From contig DATIDQ010000206.1 of the NCBI GenBank assembly GCA_035456205.1, positions 1 to 35,817 on the forward strand: a stretch of DNA of 35,817 nucleotides, read 5' to 3'. A model generated the notes under the pieces. That model saw only the letters and a program-made list of their open reading frames with translations. It was not told the DNA's origin and did no database searches. This stretch comes from UBA7239 sp035456205. GTDB lineage: Bacteria; Pseudomonadota; Gammaproteobacteria; Pseudomonadales; UBA7239. Shown piece after piece: positions 34,620-35,817 of the stretch. Position 1 is the first letter of the stretch; the number at the start of each line of letters is the position of its first letter. Made by a program: the position numbers and the translations under genes.

Positions 34620-35642
34620 TTACACAGTTCTTTTTGCCAGTGCTGTGGCGCATTCACGCACCAGCGCAGGGCCGGAATAGATCAAGCCGGAATAGAGTTG
34701 TACCAATGTAGCGCCAGCTGCAGTTTTTGCTTTGGCCTGTGCGGCGGATTCAATGCCGCCCACGCCGATCAAGGGAATTTTTCCTTGCAGCTGTTGTGCA
34801 AGAGAACCCAATACAGCGGTAGATTTTTCATAGACCGGCGCACCACTTAAACCACCGGCTTCATTTTCCAGCCCGGTACCCGCCAGTGCCGATTTATCGA
34901 TTGTAGTATTGGTGGCGATAACACCATCAATCTGCAATTGCAGGAAAGTCTGCGCGATATCATGGATATCACTCTCGGCCAGATCCGGCGCAATTTTCAC
35001 CAGCAGCGGTGTGTATTTTCCATATTGTGTATGCAATTGTTGTTGGCGATTTTTCAAACCTTCAAGCAGACGTTTCAATGGCTCGCCGAATTGCAGGTCA
35101 CGCAAACCGGGTGTATTCGGTGAAGAAAGATTCACTGTAATGTAATCACAATCGGCATACACTGCATCCAGACACAGCAAATAATCATCCAGTGCATTGT
35201 CTACCGGCGTAGTCGCGTTCTTGCCGATATTCACACCCAGCACACCGCGATAAGTACGGCGCTGGATATTCTTTACCAGGTGTTCAACACCGAGATTATT
35301 GAAACCCATACGGTTGACAATGCCGCGCTGTGCAACAGCACGAAACAAACGCGGTTGTGGATTGCCAGCTTGCGGCTTCGGGGTAATGGTTCCCACTTCC
35401 ACAAAACCAAAACCCAGCGCGCCGAGTGCATCAATGTAATCCGCGTTTTTATCCAGCCCTGCAGCCAGACCAACACGATTGGGAAATTCAATCCCGCAAA
35501 CTTTTACAGGATCATCCACCGGTTTGCCTGCATACAGCGCCAGCACACCACAACTGTGTGCAAACTTGAGGGATTCCAGTGTGATGTGATGTGCTTTTTC
35601 AGCATCCAGAGAAAACAGGAATGGGCGCAACAAGGAATACAT
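34620..35642 (-). CDS. pyrD: Dihydroorotate dehydrogenase (quinone), class 2
   Basis: 340 residues, an FMN enzyme of pyrimidine synthesis that oxidises dihydroorotate and passes electrons to quinone at the inner membrane. The N-terminal amphipathic extension (MYSLLRPFLFSLDAEKAHH) is the class 2 membrane-binding part. VNLSSPNTPGLRDLQ carries the catalytic serine region. IGVGGI followed by GATLVQLYSGLIYSGP is the FMN phosphate site. It starts three bases after the CysZ-like stop. Confidence 0.97.
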   Translation of the reverse strand: MYSLLRPFLFSLDAEKAHHITLESLKFAHSCGVLALYAGKPVDDPVKVCGIEFPNRVGLAAGLDKNADYIDALGALGFGFVEVGTITPKPQAGNPQPRLFRAVAQRGIVNRMGFNNLGVEHLVKNIQRRTYRGVLGVNIGKNATTPVDNALDDYLLCLDAVYADCDYITVNLSSPNTPGLRDLQFGEPLKRLLEGLKNRQQQLHTQYGKYTPLLVKIAPDLAESDIHDIAQTFLQLQIDGVIATNTTIDKSALAGTGLENEAGGLSGAPVYEKSTAVLGSLAQQLQGKIPLIGVGGIESAAQAKAKTAAGATLVQLYSGLIYSGPALVRECATALAKRTV

Positions 35643-35645
35643 CGG

Positions 35646-35817
35646 TCAGATTTCCCGTATCCGTTCGACCCACAGTAAAGTCGCTCCACACACAGCAGCC
35701 GGCATAATGAGCAAATTCAGCAATGGCACCATATTGCCAGCCATCACCAGTGCGCCAAAGCTGAAACATGGCCAGCGCTGCGTCGCCACCGCTGCCCGGA
35801 CTTGTGAAAAACTCTGT
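35646..35817 (-). CDS. CysZ-like (EI24 family) membrane protein, C-terminal fragment
   Basis: The minus-strand frame is open from the window edge to TGA at 35646-35648. The visible 56 residues include a hydrophobic segment SFGALVMAGNMVPLLNLLIM, then PAAVCGATLLW, and a charged end (VERIREI). This matches the C-terminal membrane part of CysZ/EI24 proteins, sulfate transport-related. Only three bases separate it from pyrD. The 5' part lies outside the window. Confidence 0.72.
   Translation of the reverse strand, partial: QSFSQVRAAVATQRWPCFSFGALVMAGNMVPLLNLLIMPAAVCGATLLWVERIREI

Overview
The window looks like chromosomal DNA from a free-living gammaproteobacterium. The class-level call rests on family content and gene order: a bimodular (long-form) QueF, YejABEF, YadGH, a fused RlmKL methyltransferase, DusA, a quinone-type PyrD next to a CysZ-like protein, and a MoxR-DUF58-TgpA cassette. 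The acyl-CoA-type and sulfotransferase/LLM content resembles marine Cellvibrionales/Spongiibacteraceae-type genomes, but that finer placement is inference. I see no integrase, transposase, phage gene or CRISPR array.

Layout. (1) 1-2081: 3' part of a biotin-dependent carboxylase subunit with its own terminator. (2) 2151-2436: a strong stable-RNA-type promoter driving tRNA-Glu(TTC) and tRNA-Gly(GCC). (3) 2511-12912, + strand: a compact run of ten genes. The first eight overlap head to tail by 1-8 bp: yadG-yadH (ABC exporter), queF, yejB-yejE-yejA-yejF (peptide/microcin C type ABC importer) and an epoxide-hydrolase-like alpha/beta hydrolase. Two tandem DUF2062 membrane proteins follow. (4) 12894-18012: a self-contained divergon. 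A TetR regulator (+) faces a four-gene minus-strand operon (LLM flavin oxidoreductase, APH-like phosphotransferase, sulfotransferase, double SnoaL-like protein). Two tandem operator-like repeats lie between them, and a hairpin terminator closes the operon. (5) 18024-22136, minus: one 1370-residue secreted protein made of 17 thrombospondin type 3 calcium repeats followed by seven FG-GAP repeats, probably a seven-bladed propeller. (6) 22370-26825, minus: moxR, DUF58 and transglutaminase (tgpA-like). (7) 26873-29196: an SDR-type dehydratase/epimerase (+), then DUF167, CDGSH and DUF4328 genes (minus). (8) 29480-35817: dusA (+) overlapping tail to tail with a chemoreceptor gene (minus), then rlmL, pyrD and the 3' end of a cysZ-like gene (minus).

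How the parts fit together. The tRNAs, queF, dusA and rlmKL all serve translation (tRNA modification, rRNA methylation). The yad/yej run pairs an exporter and a peptide importer in one probable transcript with queF embedded. The TetR divergon is the best candidate for an uncharacterised metabolic system: all parts (regulator, operators, enzymes, terminator) are visible, but its substrate cannot be read from sequence. The calcium-repeat protein is the most striking single gene. No clearly unprecedented defence or mobile system was found.
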